A DNA stretch of 64,000 bases from Pseudonocardia acidicola (GTDB taxonomy: Bacteria > Actinomycetota > Actinomycetes > Mycobacteriales > Pseudonocardiaceae), in assembly GCF_012911935.1 (NCBI RefSeq), contig NZ_JAAXLA010000002.1, positions 149,843 through 213,842 on the forward strand, read 5' to 3'. Below the pieces are notes generated by a model. It did no database searches. It saw nothing but the letters and a program-made list of their open reading frames with translations, and was not told the origin of the DNA. Shown here piece by piece: positions 53,860 through 63,007 of this stretch; position 1 is the stretch's first letter; each line of letters opens with the position of its first letter. Made by a program: the position numbers and the translations under genes.

Positions 53860-54690
53860 ATGGCCGGTGATGTGACGGATCGTCGTGCACGGGGACTCGC
53901 GATCGGGGCTGCGCTGGGGGTCCTCCTCGCCGCCCTCGCCGCGTGCGGAGGCACCAGCGGGAACGTCCCGGCTCCCAGACCGGCTCCGGCCACCCCCGCC
54001 GTGACGCCCGCGGTCGCGTCGTTCTGCGGTGCGGCGGTCAACCTGCAGGCCTCGATGGCCAACCCGCCGCAGATCGATCCCACGGCGAGCCCGGACCAGG
54101 TCAAGGCGACCGTGCAGGCGTACGGCGCCCAGGTGGAGCCGCTGCTGGCCAAGTTCCAGCAGACCGCGACGGACCCGGCCAGGGCGGACGTGACGTCCAT
54201 CGTCCAGAGGACTCGTGCGGCGTTCGCCGCCGGTGACCTGACGACGCTCAACACCGCCGATTTCAACAACGCCCAGGCCAACCTCAACCGGTACATGCTC
54301 GGCAACTGCGGCTACCCGCAGATCTCGGTGACCGCCAGCGACAACAGGTACCAGGGGCTGCCGGCCACCGTCGCTGCGGGCAACACGGCGTTCATGCTGA
54401 GCAACGTCGGCACCGACGTCCACGAGCTACAACTGGCCCGCGTCGCCGTCGGCGACACCGAGACCCTCGACCAGTTGCTGTCGCTGACCGGCCAGCAGTA
54501 CGCGCAGAAGATCACCCTGATCGGCGACGCCACCGCCGACCCCGGACAGATCACAGCCGTCTTCGCCGCCCTCACACCGGGGCGCTACGTCGTGGCCGAC
54601 TTCGTGCCCCAGGGCACCAAGCCGGGTACCGACGGGACCGGACCGCAGCACTACCTGCTGGGCATGAAGGGCGAGTTCACGGTGCAGTGA
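53860..54690 (+). CDS. Cupredoxin-like lipoprotein
   Basis: A 276-residue predicted lipoprotein: AIGAALGVLLAALAAC gives a lipobox (LAAC). A helical region (about 50-140) has two Cys (SFCGAAVNL, MLGNCGYPQ). The C-terminal half has AGNTAFMLSNVGTDVHELQLARV and ALTPGRYVVADFVPQG with GPQHYLLGMKGEFTV, similar to cupredoxin-type sulfocyanin domains. A full Cys-His-Met copper site is not evident, so metal binding is uncertain. GGAGGG precedes ATG 53860. Confidence 0.78.
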   Translation: MAGDVTDRRARGLAIGAALGVLLAALAACGGTSGNVPAPRPAPATPAVTPAVASFCGAAVNLQASMANPPQIDPTASPDQVKATVQAYGAQVEPLLAKFQQTATDPARADVTSIVQRTRAAFAAGDLTTLNTADFNNAQANLNRYMLGNCGYPQISVTASDNRYQGLPATVAAGNTAFMLSNVGTDVHELQLARVAVGDTETLDQLLSLTGQQYAQKITLIGDATADPGQITAVFAALTPGRYVVADFVPQGTKPGTDGTGPQHYLLGMKGEFTVQ

Positions 54691-54700
54691 CCGGCCCGGG

Positions 54701-55678
54701 TCAGGCGACCGGGACGGCGACGCTGAGCAACAGCCAGGAGACGAACGCCGCGGGCAGCAGCGAGTCCAGCCGGTCCATCAACCCGCCGTGGCCGGGGAGC
54801 AGCGAGCCCATGTCCTTGATCCCCAGATCACGCTTGATCATCGACTCGATCAGGTCGCCGAGGGTGGCGGCAACCACGAGTACCGCGCCGGTGAGCGCAC
54901 CGAGCCACCACGCGCCGTGCAGGAGCAGCGTGACGCACAGCGCCCCGGCGACCATTCCGGCGATCTGCGAGCCGGCGAAGCCCTCCCAGGACTTCTTGGG
55001 GCTGATCGTCGGGGCCATCGGGTGCTTGCCCGCCATGACCCCGGCCGCGTAGCCGCCGACGTCGGAGGCCACCACGCAGATCATGAACGTGAGCACCCGA
55101 CCGACCCCGTCGGACGGCACCACCAGCAGCGTCGCGAACGAGACGAACAGTGGCACGTACGCCGCGGTGAACAGGGCGGCGCTGATGTCGCGCAGGTAGT
55201 GCGCGGCGCCCTCGCGCATCCGCCACAGCAGGCTGGCCAGCGCGGTGACGGCGAACGACACGGCCAGCCCGGACAACCCGAACGGCCAGCTCAGCCACAC
55301 CATCGCCTGGCCGCCGACGAGCAACACCGGCAGCGGCACCGAGATCCCGGCTCCGCGGCGCAACGCGCCGGCGAGCTCCCACGTCCCGACCGCGGCGGCC
55401 ACCGCGAGCACGACGATGAAGACTTCCCGGACCAGCAGCAGCGCTGCCAGGATCACCGCGCCCAGCCCGAGCCCGACCGCGATCGCGGCGAACAGGTTGC
55501 GACCCAGCCGCGCCGAACGCGACGGACCGGCGGGGCCGGGCACGGGGCCGACGGCGCCGTTGCCGGGGACGGGGCCGACGGCGCCGTCGCCGGGCACGTC
55601 CGGGTTCACGGTCGCCACGCGGGGCTCTGCCGCGGCGGGAGCGGCGGGGCCGGGAACACTGTCACGGGAGAGGGTCAC
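54701..55678 (-). CDS. cdsA: Phosphatidate cytidylyltransferase
   Basis: Makes CDP-diacylglycerol for phospholipid synthesis. The 325-residue protein has about eight helices and the family signature SMIKRDLGIKDMGS..LPGHGGLMDRLDS near the C-terminus (quoted in two parts), plus APTISPKKSWEG. The first 55 residues are a disordered Pro/Gly/Val extension with a duplicated 9-residue unit. GTG 55678 lies 5 bp after frr. The rpsB-tsf-pyrH-frr-cdsA order is conserved in actinomycetes. Confidence 0.96.
   Translation of the reverse strand: MTLSRDSVPGPAAPAAAEPRVATVNPDVPGDGAVGPVPGNGAVGPVPGPAGPSRSARLGRNLFAAIAVGLGLGAVILAALLLVREVFIVVLAVAAAVGTWELAGALRRGAGISVPLPVLLVGGQAMVWLSWPFGLSGLAVSFAVTALASLLWRMREGAAHYLRDISAALFTAAYVPLFVSFATLLVVPSDGVGRVLTFMICVVASDVGGYAAGVMAGKHPMAPTISPKKSWEGFAGSQIAGMVAGALCVTLLLHGAWWLGALTGAVLVVAATLGDLIESMIKRDLGIKDMGSLLPGHGGLMDRLDSLLPAAFVSWLLLSVAVPVA
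55542..55595. repeat. 27-bp tandem duplication inside cdsA
   Basis: Two near-identical 27-bp units (55542-55568 and 55569-55595), each starting ACGGGGCCGACGGCGCCGT, encode a doubled GAVGPVPG unit in the N-terminal tail of CdsA. The period is a multiple of three, so the frame is kept. Confidence 0.8.
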
Positions 55679-55683
55679 CGGGC

Positions 55684-56241
55684 TCAGACTTCGAGGAGCT
55701 CGGCTTCCTTGTGCTTGACCAGGTCGTCGACCTGGTGGACGTACTTGTCCGTGGTGCCCTGCAGCTCCTTCTCGGCACGACCGACCTCGTCCTCACCGGC
55801 CTCGCCCTCCTTGACGATCCGGTGCAGCTCCTCCATCGCCTTGCGACGGATGTTGCGGATCGTGACCCGGGCGTCCTCGCCCTTGCTGCGGGCGACCTTC
55901 ACCATCTCGCGGCGGCGCTCCTCGGACAGCTGCGGGATCACCACCCGGATGATCTGGCCGTCGTTGCTCGGGTTGACCCCGAGGTCGGAGTCGCGGATCG
56001 CCTTCTCCAACGACCGGAGCTGGCTCAGGTCATAGGGCTTGATGACCGCCATCCGGGCCTCGGGCACCGTGATCGCCGCCAGCTGATTCAGCGGGGTCAT
56101 CGCGCCGTAGTAGTCGACGACGATCCGGGAGAACATCGCCGGCGTGGCCCGCCCGGTGCGGACGCTCGCGAGTTCGTCCTTGGCCACCGAGACGGCCTTC
56201 TCCATCTTCTCCTCGGCGTCGAAGAGAGTCTCGTCGATCAC
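55684..56241 (-). CDS. frr: Ribosome recycling factor
   Basis: Splits post-termination ribosomes with EF-G. The 185-residue protein has the full family pattern: [25 protein letters not shown] (cited as [14 protein letters not shown]), [60 protein letters not shown] and [14 protein letters not shown] [14 protein letters not shown]. Its ATG overlaps the pyrH stop (ATGA). Confidence 0.98.
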   Translation of the reverse strand: MIDETLFDAEEKMEKAVSVAKDELASVRTGRATPAMFSRIVVDYYGAMTPLNQLAAITVPEARMAVIKPYDLSQLRSLEKAIRDSDLGVNPSNDGQIIRVVIPQLSEERRREMVKVARSKGEDARVTIRNIRRKAMEELHRIVKEGEAGEDEVGRAEKELQGTTDKYVHQVDDLVKHKEAELLEV

Positions 56242-57062
56242 GGCTGCTCCCAGGTCGTGTCCGATGTCTCGATGCCGAGCGAAGCCGGCACAGACCCATC
56301 AGTGATATCACTGCTCTCGGGCGTGCTGACCAGCGTCCCGATCCTCTCACCCCGCACGGCGCGGGCGATGTTGCCCTCGGTCAGCAGGTTGAACACGATG
56401 ATGGGCATGTTGTTGTCCATACAGAGGCTGAAGGCCGTCGCATCCGCGACTTTCAGCCCGCGTTCGAGGACCTCGCGGTGGGTGATCTCGGTGTAGAGCT
56501 TCGCGTCCGGGTCGATCTTGGGGTCGGCGGTGTAGACCCCGTCGACGCTCTTGGCCAGCAGGAGCGCCTCACACCCGATCTCCAGGGCGCGCTGCGCACC
56601 GGCGGTGTCGGTGGAGAAGTACGGCATCCCGACGCCGGCGCCGAAGATGACGACGCGCCCCTTCTCCAGGTGCCGCATCGCCCGGCGCGGGATGTAGGCC
56701 TCGGCGACCTGCCCCATCGTGATGGCGGTCTGGACACGCGTGTCGATGTGGTGCTGGCGTTCCAGGAAGTCCTGCAACGCCAGGCAGTTCATGACGGTGG
56801 CCAGCATGCCCATGTAGTCGGCACGTGATCGGTCCATGCCGCGCTGCTGCAGCTCCGAGCCGCGGAAGAAGTTCCCGCCGCCGATGACCACCGCGACCTG
56901 GACACCACTGCTGACCACCTCGGCGATCTGCCGGGCCACCGCCTCGACGACCGAGGGATCGACGCCGACGCCCCCGCCGCCGAACATCTCACCGCCGAGC
57001 TTGAGCAGCACGCGGCGGAAGCCGGGGCGGATGCCGTCGACGTCGATCCCTGGGTCGTCCAT
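56238..57062 (-). CDS. pyrH: Uridylate kinase
   Basis: Phosphorylates UMP to UDP. The 274-residue protein has [75 protein letters not shown] and the C-terminal [19 protein letters not shown] 30-residue C-terminal extension goes beyond the E. coli length. ATG 57062 gives a short acidic lead. It follows tsf by 26 bp and overlaps frr. Confidence 0.97.
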   Translation of the reverse strand: MDDPGIDVDGIRPGFRRVLLKLGGEMFGGGGVGVDPSVVEAVARQIAEVVSSGVQVAVVIGGGNFFRGSELQQRGMDRSRADYMGMLATVMNCLALQDFLERQHHIDTRVQTAITMGQVAEAYIPRRAMRHLEKGRVVIFGAGVGMPYFSTDTAGAQRALEIGCEALLLAKSVDGVYTADPKIDPDAKLYTEITHREVLERGLKVADATAFSLCMDNNMPIIVFNLLTEGNIARAVRGERIGTLVSTPESSDITDGSVPASLGIETSDTTWEQP

Positions 57063-57088
57063 ATCTGTCCCGATTCGGTCAGACCCGC

Positions 57089-57904
57089 TCAGGCCTGGCC
57101 GACCTCGAAGCGAGCGAACTCCTTCACCGTGACGCCGGCCTCGTCGAGCAGCGCCTTCACGGTCTTCTTCGAGTCCTGCACGGACGGCTGCTCGAGGAGC
57201 ACGACGTCCTTGTAGAACCCGGTGATCCGGCCGTCGACGATGCGCGGCAGGACCTGCTCCGGCTTGCCCTCCTCGCGAGCGGTGGCCTCGGCGATACGAC
57301 GCTCGTTCTCGATCACGTCGCCCGGGACCTCGTCGCGGGTGGTGTAGCGCGGACGGGCGGCGGCGATGTGCATCGCGACGCCGCGGGCGGCCTCGTCGTC
57401 GGCGCCCTCGTAGGAGACCAGCACGCCGATCGCCGGCGGCAGGTCGGTGGCCCGGCGGTGCAGGTACAGCGCGGACGGGCCCTCGATGTGGATGTAGCGC
57501 TTGAGCTCGAGCTTCTCGCCGATCCGGGCCGACAGCGCCTGGATCGCGTCCTCGACGGTGCCGCCGTCGAGCGGGGCCGAACGCAGCGCGTCCACGTCGG
57601 CCGGCTTCTGGTCGACCGCGACCTGGAGGATCTGGTCGGCGAGGGCCTGGAAGTCATCGCTCTTGGCGACGAAGTCGGTCTCGCAGTCCAGCTCGACCAT
57701 GGTGCCGCCGGACGCGACGACCAGGCCGTTGGAGGTGGCGCGCTCGGCGCGCTTGCCGACGTCCTTGGCGCCCTTGATGCGGAGCAGCTCGACGGCCTTC
57801 TCGAGGTCGCCGTCCGACTCCTCGAGGGCCTTCTTGCAGTCCATCATCCCGGAGCCGGTCAGCTCACGGAGCCGCTTGACGTCGGCGGCGGTGTAGTTCG
57901 CCAT
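57089..57904 (-). CDS. tsf: Translation elongation factor Ts
   Basis: The nucleotide-exchange factor for EF-Tu. The 271-residue protein starts [20 protein letters not shown], continues [39 protein letters not shown] and [20 protein letters not shown], all hallmarks of EF-Ts. Actinobacterial length (about 271-280). It lies 124 bp downstream of rpsB, with a strong hairpin in the gap. Confidence 0.98.
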   Translation of the reverse strand: MANYTAADVKRLRELTGSGMMDCKKALEESDGDLEKAVELLRIKGAKDVGKRAERATSNGLVVASGGTMVELDCETDFVAKSDDFQALADQILQVAVDQKPADVDALRSAPLDGGTVEDAIQALSARIGEKLELKRYIHIEGPSALYLHRRATDLPPAIGVLVSYEGADDEAARGVAMHIAAARPRYTTRDEVPGDVIENERRIAEATAREEGKPEQVLPRIVDGRITGFYKDVVLLEQPSVQDSKKTVKALLDEAGVTVKEFARFEVGQA

Positions 57905-57970
57905 CGTGATGTCTCTTCGTCCTTATCCGTGTCGCGGAGGAAGTGTGGTGCGGCAGTGATTCGCTCGAAA

Positions 57971-58016
57971 CGGCGGCCGGCCGGACCCGGAACTCGCCGG
58001 GCCGGGCCGGCCGCCG
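57971..58016 (-). terminator. Hairpin between rpsB and tsf
   Basis: Arms CGGCGGCCGGCC (57971-57982) and its complement (58005-58016) form a perfect 12-bp stem; an inner CCCGG/CCGGG (57986-57990, 57997-58001) extends it. It lies just after the rpsB stop and could partly terminate, setting the S2 to EF-Ts ratio, or protect the rpsB message end. Confidence 0.6.
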
Positions 58017-58028
58017 GAACGGGCGTTG

Positions 58029-58940
58029 TCAGCCGGCGGTCTGCTGGGTGCCGTTGCTGGTGCTCGCCGGCGCCGGGGTGGACGCCGCGTTCGGGGCCTC
58101 GGCGTTGGCGCCGGCACCGGACAGGCTGGCGCCGTCGGAGCCGACCTCGCTGCCGGTGTTGCTCAGCAGCTCCTGCTCCCACTCGGCCAGCGGCTCGTCG
58201 GTGCCGACCCCGGCCTCGGGCTTGTCCTCACCCTCGGCACCACGGGCGCGGGCCGAGCGGGCCATCAGACCGTCGGCCGCGGCGCGGGCGATCACCTTGG
58301 TGAGCAGCGCGGCCGAGCGGATCGCGTCGTCGTTGCCCGGGATCGGGAAGTCGACCTCGTCGGGGTCGCAGTTGGTGTCCAGGATGGAGACGACCGGGAT
58401 GCCCAGCTTGCGGGCCTCGCCGACGGCGATGTGCTCCTTCTTGGTGTCGACCACCCACACCGCGCTCGGGACCTTGGACATGTCCCGGATACCGCCGAGG
58501 GTCTTCTCCAGCTTGTCCTTCTCGCGGGTGAGCATGAGGATCTCCTTCTTGGTGCGACCCTCGAAGCCCCCCGTCTGCTCCATCGACTCCAGCTCCTTGA
58601 GGCGCTGCAGCCGCTTGTGCACGGTCTGGAAGTTGGTGAGCATGCCGCCCAGCCAGCGCTGGTTGACGTACGGCATGTTGACCCGGCCCGCCTCTTCGGC
58701 GATGGCCTCCTGGGCCTGCTTCTTCGTGCCGACGAACATGATCGTGCCGCCGTGCGCGACGGTCTCACGGACGAACTCGTAGGCCCGGTCGATGTACGAC
58801 AGGGTCTGCTGGAGGTCGATGATGTAGATGCCGTTGCGCTCGGTGAGGATGTAGCGCTTCATCTTCGGGTTCCAGCGCCGGGTCTGGTGCCCGAAGTGCA
58901 CGCCGGAGTCCAGCAACTGCTTCATGGTGACGACGGCCAT
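58029..58940 (-). CDS. rpsB: 30S ribosomal protein S2
   Basis: A 303-residue S2. [31 protein letters not shown] (family start; key part [14 protein letters not shown]), [38 protein letters not shown] and [23 protein letters not shown] match the family. A C-terminal Ala/Gly/Glu-rich extension of about 60 residues is typical of some actinomycetes. GAGAGGTG lies about 10 nt before ATG 58940. First gene of the rpsB-tsf-pyrH-frr-cdsA group. Confidence 0.98.
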   Translation of the reverse strand: MAVVTMKQLLDSGVHFGHQTRRWNPKMKRYILTERNGIYIIDLQQTLSYIDRAYEFVRETVAHGGTIMFVGTKKQAQEAIAEEAGRVNMPYVNQRWLGGMLTNFQTVHKRLQRLKELESMEQTGGFEGRTKKEILMLTREKDKLEKTLGGIRDMSKVPSAVWVVDTKKEHIAVGEARKLGIPVVSILDTNCDPDEVDFPIPGNDDAIRSAALLTKVIARAAADGLMARSARARGAEGEDKPEAGVGTDEPLAEWEQELLSNTGSEVGSDGASLSGAGANAEAPNAASTPAPASTSNGTQQTAG

Positions 58941-59189
58941 GGCCGATGTTCACCTCTCGCTCGGGCGCGGCGTGTCGCCGCGCATGCGGTTCGCGGAGCG
59001 CCGGCCGGCGGCTCCACCCTGGCGTCGCGTCGGCGTCCGGACCCGCCGGTCCACTTGCTCGTCCGGTGACGAGGCCGTGGTTCCGCGGGACCGCCCGGGC
59101 ACCGTCCCCTGCAGCCGGCCCGTCCTGGACGGGCAGCGCACGGGCACGCGAGCGCGCGAAGTCACCTCGAGATTTCGAGGCGCACGTCG

Positions 59190-59195
59190 AGTGTA
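59190..59195 (-). promoter_or_regulatory. Candidate -10 element of rpsB with a long leader
   Basis: TACACT on the minus strand would start transcription about 240 nt upstream of rpsB. The leader begins with a CTCGA/TCGAG stem near 59168-59179. S2 genes are often autoregulated through their leaders; nothing more specific is visible in the 382-bp region 58941-59322. Confidence 0.4.
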
Positions 59196-59322
59196 CGCCG
59201 CGACGCAGCGCTGCCTCACCCGGCGTCCCGGCGACGGCCGGGTTGTCCACATGCGGGTCCCGCTGTCCACCGGCGGCGCCGCAGCGGGCCGGACCGGCCG
59301 GGTGGCGGGTCAGGCTGGCCCG

Positions 59323-60105
59323 GTGGATGCAGCGGTGATGCGCCCGGCGCGGATCGCGGCGGCGCTGTTCGCCGGTATCGCCCTCGGGATCGGCTGGGCG
59401 GGCACCGGAGTGGCGGCGGGGGCTGCGACGCCGCCGGCGGCGGTGACCGGGCCGGTCGCAACCGAGCCGGTCATTGTCGGACCGGTCCTTCTCGGGCCGA
59501 TCGACGCCGGGGCGGTGGCGGAAGGACCACCGGCGCCGGCGCCGCGGCAGCACGTGCCGCCCGGGGCACGGCCGCCGCAGCCGTCCCGCGGGCCCGGCGA
59601 GCCCGGTCCCGTTCCCGGCCGGCCCGGTCCCGCCCGGCCGCCCGGCGCCGGTGCGCTCGCACCCGGGGCGGCCTACGCCTGGCCGCTGCACCCCCTGCCC
59701 GTGGTCCGCTCACCGTTCCACGAGCCCACCCACCGCTACGGTCCGGGGCACCGCGGTGTCGACCTGGCGGGGGTGCCCGGGCAGCCGGTGCTGGCCGCGC
59801 GCGATGGCACGGTGGTGTTCGCCGGCCCGGTGGCCGGTCGTGGCGTCGTCTCCGTGCAGCACGCCGACGGGCTGCGCACCACCTACGAGCCGATCACCCC
59901 GACCGTCACGACCGGCACCGTCGTCGCGCGGGGCGAGCGGCTGGGCACTCTCGCCCCCGGCCATCCGGGCTGCCCCGACCCGGCCTGCCTGCACTGGGGC
60001 GTGCGGCGCAGCACCGCGGAGTACCTCGATCCACTGGTGCTGCTGCGCCCGGCCCGGGTCCGGTTGCTGCCGGTCCCGGATCCCTGGCCCGGCGGCACGC
60101 GGTGA
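59323..60105 (+). CDS. M23/LytM-domain protein with altered active site
   Basis: A 260-residue exported protein: hydrophobic N-terminus (ARIAAALFAGIALGIGWAG), a Pro/Ala/Gly-rich linker (about 55-120) and a C-terminal LytM domain from AYAWPLHPLPVVRSPFHEP. The zinc ligands are kept in GHRGVDLAG (His, Asp) and CLHWGVR (His), but the usual catalytic HxH reads CLH, and the Y-x-H-L loop reads TTYEPI. It may be a non-hydrolytic LytM regulator. GTG 59323 has CAGGCT 6 nt upstream; ATG 59338 is an alternative. Divergent from rpsB. Confidence 0.85.
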   Translation: MDAAVMRPARIAAALFAGIALGIGWAGTGVAAGAATPPAAVTGPVATEPVIVGPVLLGPIDAGAVAEGPPAPAPRQHVPPGARPPQPSRGPGEPGPVPGRPGPARPPGAGALAPGAAYAWPLHPLPVVRSPFHEPTHRYGPGHRGVDLAGVPGQPVLAARDGTVVFAGPVAGRGVVSVQHADGLRTTYEPITPTVTTGTVVARGERLGTLAPGHPGCPDPACLHWGVRRSTAEYLDPLVLLRPARVRLLPVPDPWPGGTR

Positions 60106-60110
60106 CCGAC

Positions 60111-61094
60111 TCAGCCCGCCGCGAGTTCCTCGAGCCGGCCACGCAGCCGCGTCACCAGACGCGTGTGCAGCTGGCAGACCCGCGACTCGGTCACCCCGAG
60201 CATCCGGCCGATCTCGGCGAGCGTCCGGTTCTCCAGGTAGTACAGCCGCACCACCAGCCGGTCGCGCTCCCCGAGCTGGCCGACCGCCATCGAGAGCTGC
60301 CGGGAGGTCTCCCGGCGCTGCACGACGGCCATCGGGTCGGGGACGGAATCATCGGCAAGCATGTCGGCCACCGGGATCGTGCCGGCCCCCTCGTCCAGCG
60401 CCTCCACGCTCACCAGCTGCACCGGACAGGCCATCCCCCTCAGCTCGCGCAGCGTGATCCCGAGCTCGGCGGCGAGCTCGCGGGGGGCCACCGCCCGTCC
60501 CAGCCGGCCCTCCAGCCGTTCCTGCACCCGTTCCAGCTCGCGGATCCGGCCGCGGACGGTGCGCGGCACCCAGTCCTGCGCGCGCAGCTCGTCGAGTATC
60601 GCCCCGCGGATGCGCTGCGCCGCGTAGCTCTCGAAACGCGTACAGCGCTCCGGATCGAACCGCTCGATCGCGTCCAGCAGGCCGAAGACCCCGGACTGCA
60701 CGAGATCGGCGAGATCGACGTAGGACGGCAGGCCTCCTGCCATCCGTCCGGCGACCCCCCGGACCAGCGGGGTGTAGTGCACGACGAGCCGGTCGCGCTG
60801 GTGCCGGCCCCGATGCGCGACGTAGTCCCGCCAGAGGTCGTGGATCCGTTCCTCGATCGGTTCGGTCGGTGTGTCCGTGTCATCCGTTTCGCCCGTGGGC
60901 TCGGGGGCGCCTACGACGCTGCGCAGCGCGGGCGGGCGGGGACCGCCGGGGACCGGCGTCGTGGTGGCTCTCGGCGGCGCCCCCTGAAGCCTCTCCTCGA
61001 TGCGCACCAGCACCGGGGCCAGCGCGCTGGGCAAGGCCGTGACCTGCGCCGACTCCGCCAGGGACTGCTCAAGCCCTGGGGTGCGCCTGATCAT
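60111..61094 (-). CDS. whiG: WhiG/FliA-family RNA polymerase sigma factor
   Basis: A 327-residue sigma-70 family factor of the sporulation/motility group. Region 2 has [20 protein letters not shown] and [19 protein letters not shown], with the -10 recognition helix [19 protein letters not shown]; region 3 follows at [15 protein letters not shown]; region 4 has [19 protein letters not shown] and [17 protein letters not shown]. The N-terminal 80 residues are an extra, poorly conserved part, so the real start could be downstream. It overlaps the xerC end by 26 bp. In Streptomyces WhiG commits aerial hyphae to sporulation. Confidence 0.9.
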   Translation of the reverse strand: MIRRTPGLEQSLAESAQVTALPSALAPVLVRIEERLQGAPPRATTTPVPGGPRPPALRSVVGAPEPTGETDDTDTPTEPIEERIHDLWRDYVAHRGRHQRDRLVVHYTPLVRGVAGRMAGGLPSYVDLADLVQSGVFGLLDAIERFDPERCTRFESYAAQRIRGAILDELRAQDWVPRTVRGRIRELERVQERLEGRLGRAVAPRELAAELGITLRELRGMACPVQLVSVEALDEGAGTIPVADMLADDSVPDPMAVVQRRETSRQLSMAVGQLGERDRLVVRLYYLENRTLAEIGRMLGVTESRVCQLHTRLVTRLRGRLEELAAG

Positions 61095-61992
61095 GGACCA
61101 CCTTCAGCCGGTCGACCGTCACGTGCGTGTAGAGCTGCGTAGTCGACAGCGTAGCGTGACCGAGCAACTCCTGTACGTGACGAAGATCCGCGCCGCCGTC
61201 CAGGAGATGAGTCGCGGCGGCGTGCCGCAGTCCGTGCGGCCCGATGTCCGGTGCGCCGGGCACCGCCGTCATCGCCCGGTGCACGACGGAGCGCGCCACC
61301 CGGGGATCGAGCCGGCCGCCACGGGTGCCAAGCAGCAGCGCCGGAGGCGAGGCCGGCCGGGCGAGCGCCGGGCGCCCGACGGCGAGCCAGCGCTGCAGCG
61401 CACGCTCGGCCGGGACGCCGTAGACGACGGTGCGCTCGCGGTTGCCCTTGCCCACCACACGCAGCGTGCGCCTACCGGCGTCGACGTCGTCGACGTCGAG
61501 GCCGCACACCTCGGCCACCCGCACCCCGGTGGCGTAGAGCAGTTCGAGCAGCAGCAGGTCGCGCAGCGCCACCGGATCGTTCTCGGCCGCGCCGGAGCCG
61601 GCCGCGTCGAGCAGGTCGGCGGCCTGATCGGCGCGCAGCACCGCGGGCAACGCGGCCCGCGGCCGGGGCGACTCCAGCCGGGCGCCCGGGTCGGTGGGCA
61701 GCCGCCCGGTGCGCTGGGCCCAGGCGGTGAACGTGCGCGCAGCCGCGGCGCGGCGGGCCAGCGTGGAGCGGCCGGTGCCGGTCGCGTGGGCGTCGGCCAG
61801 CCAGCGTCGCAGCAACGGCAGGTCGAGGGCGGCGAGTTCGGGCCGGGGCAGTTCCGCGAGCAGGCCGGTCAGGTCACCGCGGTAGGCGCGGACGGTGTGC
61901 GGGGAGCGTCCGCGTTCCAGGTCGAGGTACTGCAGGAACGCCTCCAGTGCGGCGGCGACCTCCGGGGCGAGCTCGGGCGCGGACCGGACCAT
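61069..61992 (-). CDS. xerC: Tyrosine recombinase XerC
   Basis: Resolves chromosome dimers at dif sites. The 307-residue protein has the N-terminal core-binding domain ([26 protein letters not shown], key part [13 protein letters not shown]) and the catalytic domain with [16 protein letters not shown] (Arg), [12 protein letters not shown] (Lys), [15 protein letters not shown] (His-x-x-Arg) and [14 protein letters not shown] (His, nucleophile Tyr). ATG 61992 gives [12 protein letters not shown]. It is a housekeeping XerC, not a phage integrase. Confidence 0.94.
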   Translation of the reverse strand: MVRSAPELAPEVAAALEAFLQYLDLERGRSPHTVRAYRGDLTGLLAELPRPELAALDLPLLRRWLADAHATGTGRSTLARRAAAARTFTAWAQRTGRLPTDPGARLESPRPRAALPAVLRADQAADLLDAAGSGAAENDPVALRDLLLLELLYATGVRVAEVCGLDVDDVDAGRRTLRVVGKGNRERTVVYGVPAERALQRWLAVGRPALARPASPPALLLGTRGGRLDPRVARSVVHRAMTAVPGAPDIGPHGLRHAAATHLLDGGADLRHVQELLGHATLSTTQLYTHVTVDRLKVVHDQAHPRA

Positions 61993-62023
61993 CCGCTGAC
62001 CGTGCGGGGGCGACGACGCCGGG

Positions 62024-63007
62024 TCAAGCACCGCCACACCCCTGTGCAGGCCGGTGCATCGACCGGAGCAGGTCGGCCAGCCCCCCGGTCGCCCGGCCGC
62101 GGATCCGCGCACTGGTCCGTACCCGGACCTCGGTCGGCGCGACGAGCCGGTAGCCGGCAGCGGCCATCCTGCGCCAGAGCCCGTGCTCCTCGCCGTGGCC
62201 CTCGACGGGAAACCCGCCGACGGCCAGGTAGGCGTCGGCGCGGAACCCGAGGTTGGCCGCGTAGACGTGGTCGTGCCAGCCGTCGTGCAGACCCTCTGCC
62301 ACCAGCGCCTCGTAGCGCTCGAGGACGTCCGCCGACAGCCGGGCCGGGGCGTGCAGGTCGGCGAGCCCCGCGACGCCGTGCGCCCCGCCGGCGGCGTGCC
62401 AGAGGTGGGCGGTGGCCCAGTCCCGGGGCACTCTCGTGTCGGCGTCGGTGCTCAGCAGCCAGATGGTCTCCGCGGCGTGTCCGCGGAGGCGGCCGAGGAG
62501 GTGACGCACGCCGACGTCGCGGATCCACCCGACCCCGGTCGGACGCCGCCACGACGGCACCCCGCTCGCTGCGGGGCACGCCGGGCCCGGGTCGGGCGCG
62601 GCCAGGGCGGTCGGCGCCGGGCCGGGAGCAGCCGCCAGGACGCCGACGGGCGCGGAGTCCCGCGGGGGGACGGCGGATGCGGCGCCGTCCACCGGGAGTG
62701 CGGCGACGTGTCCGGTGACGGCACCGCCACCGAGGCCGCACCGGCAGTTCTCCACCCGGGCGGGCGCGCCGGTCACGGCCGGGGCCAGCCCGGGACCGAG
62801 GTGAACGGCCGCCGCTTCGGGCCAGTCGTCGAGTGCGGCCGCGACCCGCGCCGGGGTGTCGTCGGTGCACCGGTCGAGGATGACCGTGACCGCCCTGTGG
62901 GTCGCCGGCGGCAGTTGCCGCAGCGCCGCGCGCACGCTGCGCAGGCATTCGGTGATCCGGTCCTGCTCGTTGCGCGCGGGAATCACCACTCCGACGGCGC
63001 TGATCAC
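62024..63007 (-). CDS. Family 2 glycosyltransferase with central insertion
   Basis: A 327-residue GT-A glycosyltransferase. [20 protein letters not shown] is the N-terminal nucleotide site, [16 protein letters not shown] the strand before the acidic loop, and [16 protein letters not shown] the DxD metal site. [20 protein letters not shown] and [17 protein letters not shown] are the acceptor region. An Ala/Pro-rich insert of about 80 residues (about 75-155) separates the first two. Its GTG overlaps the stop of the upstream deacetylase/methyltransferase (GTGA), so they are one unit. Confidence 0.87.
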   Translation of the reverse strand: MISAVGVVIPARNEQDRITECLRSVRAALRQLPPATHRAVTVILDRCTDDTPARVAAALDDWPEAAAVHLGPGLAPAVTGAPARVENCRCGLGGGAVTGHVAALPVDGAASAVPPRDSAPVGVLAAAPGPAPTALAAPDPGPACPAASGVPSWRRPTGVGWIRDVGVRHLLGRLRGHAAETIWLLSTDADTRVPRDWATAHLWHAAGGAHGVAGLADLHAPARLSADVLERYEALVAEGLHDGWHDHVYAANLGFRADAYLAVGGFPVEGHGEEHGLWRRMAAAGYRLVAPTEVRVRTSARIRGRATGGLADLLRSMHRPAQGCGGA

